The notes under the pieces are model-generated. The model was not told where the DNA came from, ran no database searches, and saw nothing but the letters and a program-made list of their open reading frames with translations. From Moraxella oblonga NBRC 102422 (lineage in GTDB: Bacteria; Pseudomonadota; Gammaproteobacteria; Pseudomonadales; Moraxellaceae): DNA of 64,000 nucleotides. The translations under genes and the position numbers were made by a program. The stretch covers positions 32,266 to 96,265 of the forward strand of contig NZ_BCYQ01000008.1 of NCBI RefSeq assembly GCF_001598275.1, read 5' to 3'. Positions 62,956-64,000 of this stretch are shown piece by piece. Every line of letters begins with the position of its first letter. Positions within the stretch are counted from its first letter, which is position 1.

Positions 62956-63645
62956 CTATCGTACCTTTGTACCGTCTTGATTATAGACATTGCCACGAAA
63001 GCCATCAAATTGTTGATTGTTTTTGTCCAAAAACATATCACGAGCAGTATTGCCAACGATGTTGGTAGTAACCGCATCAAAAGTGCCACTTACCACACCG
63101 CCCAGTATTGGCACAAGTTTGGTTAGATTGATAAGACCTGTTGAGCCTGACTTTGTTACCAGGCGAAAGCCGACCGCTTTGTTAATCTTGGCAAGCATTG
63201 CCCCTGTAACATTTTTCATAATAAATTGCTCAGCAAATTTTGTGCTGGCTGTAACGCCAAAATCCTTTAATACTTCACCCACACCATTACCAAGTAAACA
63301 CATATACACCATTGTTTTGACTTTGTCATTTTTGATGTCGTAGCCTGCCATGTGGGCAATGGCGGAAATCATACGAATTTGTACATATAAAGTAGATGCG
63401 ATATTAGCAGGTAGGGTGGCAGGAAGTGTAACCAATCCGCCCAAACCTGTGGCAAACCCCGCCGACCCTGCTTTGGCATTCTGCCAACGAATGAGTGAGT
63501 TGATTTTATCCTCCAAAGTACCACTTTCGGACAAATAGTCTTCTGCCATTTCAGTGGCGGAGCCAAAACCAATGCCATTAGTCGCTTTCTCATACGCCCA
63601 CTCCATCACTTCATGCATTGCCTCACTACTGATTAAATTACTCAT
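62956..63645 (-). CDS. EcsC-family protein
   Basis: 229 residues. Gly- and Ala-rich hydrophobic centre (FATGLGGLVTLPATLPANIAS, IRMISAIAHMAGYD), then VGFRLVTKSGSTGLINLTKLVPILGGVVSGTFDAV, characteristic of the EcsC family. EcsC proteins are membrane-associated with no settled biochemical role; several occur near defence or stress genes. It is divergent from an XRE regulator with two operator-like palindromes in the 60-bp gap, so it is likely its regulatory target. Confidence 0.8.
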   Translation of the reverse strand: MSNLISSEAMHEVMEWAYEKATNGIGFGSATEMAEDYLSESGTLEDKINSLIRWQNAKAGSAGFATGLGGLVTLPATLPANIASTLYVQIRMISAIAHMAGYDIKNDKVKTMVYMCLLGNGVGEVLKDFGVTASTKFAEQFIMKNVTGAMLAKINKAVGFRLVTKSGSTGLINLTKLVPILGGVVSGTFDAVTTNIVGNTARDMFLDKNNQQFDGFRGNVYNQDGTKVR

Positions 63646-63660
63646 AAGATTTCCTATTTT

Positions 63661-63702
63661 GCACCTAAAACAGGTGCATTATACAAAAAACCTAAAATAG
63701 GT
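63661..63702. promoter_or_regulatory. Two operator-like palindromes between EcsC and XRE genes
   Basis: GCACCT-AAAAC-AGGTGC (63661-63677) and ACCTA-AAA-TAGGT (63690-63702). Both centre on CCTAAAA and share half-sites AGGTGC, with centre spacing of about 27 bp. The second ends 3 bases before the XRE ATG. Together they fit autoregulatory operators of the XRE protein. Confidence 0.7.
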
Positions 63703-63705
63703 GCA

Positions 63706-63990
63706 ATGACTAATTTAAGAAAATCCATTTACAGCCCAGAACACGAATATCTACGCAAAACTTTTGTGGCACGCCGACAAGAGTTGGGGCTAACTCAACG
63801 CCAGCTTGCTGATAGGCTTGGCGTAATTTACTCATTGATTGGAAAAATTGAAACAGGGGATAGAAGACTTGATGTGGTGGAATTTATTGAATTTTGTCAA
63901 GGTTTAGAGATTGACCCTAACGAACTCATTAACTTATTGATTTTATTAAAAAATAAAGAAGATACCACACAAACAAATTTGAAAATTTAA
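63706..63990 (+). CDS. XRE-family helix-turn-helix regulator
   Basis: 94 residues. The HTH covers ~18-72 (ARRQELGLTQRQLADRLGVIYSLIGKIETGDRRLDVVEFIEFCQGLEIDP). A short N-terminal segment and a Leu-rich C-terminal helix flank it. The ATG follows an operator-like palindrome directly; the only ribosome-binding-like sequence is AGGTG within that palindrome, so translation may be weak or leaderless and is tightly tied to operator occupancy. It is divergent from the EcsC gene. The window ends 10 bp after it. Confidence 0.88.
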   Translation: MTNLRKSIYSPEHEYLRKTFVARRQELGLTQRQLADRLGVIYSLIGKIETGDRRLDVVEFIEFCQGLEIDPNELINLLILLKNKEDTTQTNLKI

Positions 63991-64000
63991 GGGACTGTAT

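Overview
The window looks like a chromosomal segment of a Moraxella-type gammaproteobacterium (Moraxellaceae). It is AT-rich. It carries a complete gammaproteobacterial housekeeping set (type II queF, rapA, rpsB-tsf, thiI with a rhodanese domain, a mur/fts cluster) together with families common in Moraxellaceae, such as a TbpB-like beta-barrel surface lipoprotein, a C13 peptidase and an FMN L-lactate dehydrogenase paired with an L-lactate permease. The genus is inferred from gene content and protein style, not from a search. No rRNA, CRISPR array, prophage or intact transposase was seen.

Layout. 1-7,200: lipid and electron-transfer genes (acyl-CoA desaturase, a divergent TetR regulator, ETF-ubiquinone oxidoreductase, DUF1285 protein, ferredoxin, lpxB, FabR-like regulator, glyoxalase I, tRNA-Arg). 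7,200-11,400: periplasmic cytochrome c, a PPP-type phosphatase, an ABC-2 exporter pair and queF. 11,400-17,460: a minus-strand run of rapA, CHMI-like isomerase, murI and a QseB/QseC-like two-component pair. 17,580-25,450: cysM, a DMP19/MORN accessory gene followed by a decayed inverted-repeat element, a glycosyltransferase, a C13 peptidase, a DUF2726 protein, ccoS with a His-tailed TauE/SafE-like protein, and a 3'-5' exonuclease. 25,690-36,100: a CAP-domain/TbpB-barrel surface lipoprotein, M61 peptidase, nnr, thiI, ychJ, ppk, mtgA and a glutaredoxin-like gene. 36,480-41,600: the lactate module lldP/lldD, interrupted by a degenerate Fic-LRR gene and a 127-bp inverted-repeat element. 42,270-44,200: rpsB-tsf with promoter, leader, internal hairpin and terminator. 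44,250-62,620: pyrE, gshB, murG, murC, ddl, ftsQ, ftsA, ftsZ and a PHP phosphoesterase, with small accessory genes interleaved. 62,630-64,000: a DUF333 lipoprotein, and an EcsC-family gene divergent from a small XRE regulator.

The most unusual theme is accessory gene insertion into the cell-wall/division cluster. Between murG and murC lie a truncated ORF, a SUKH immunity-like gene, a DUF2625 gene, two hypotheticals and two tandem paralogous lipoproteins with twin-arginine-type signals. Between murC and ddl lie a PIN toxin-antitoxin pair, a hypothetical and an orphan DUF2281-type antitoxin. All run in the same direction as the core genes. In front of pyrE, a degraded copy of the first ~40 codons of pyrE (with its ribosome-binding site) sits 1 kb upstream of the intact gene, with two accessory genes in between. 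This suggests that accessory cassettes entered by recombination that duplicated the start of the downstream core gene. A shorter, weaker similarity to the start of murC occurs inside the murG-murC islet.

Other highlights: a Fic fold that has lost the HPFxxGNGR catalytic motif and is fused to leucine-rich repeats; a CAP domain joined to a Slam-type beta-barrel lipoprotein; a DMP19 domain joined to MORN-type repeats; and several clear palindromes next to regulator genes (TetR at 552-571, FabR-like at 5686-5700, XRE at 63661-63702).
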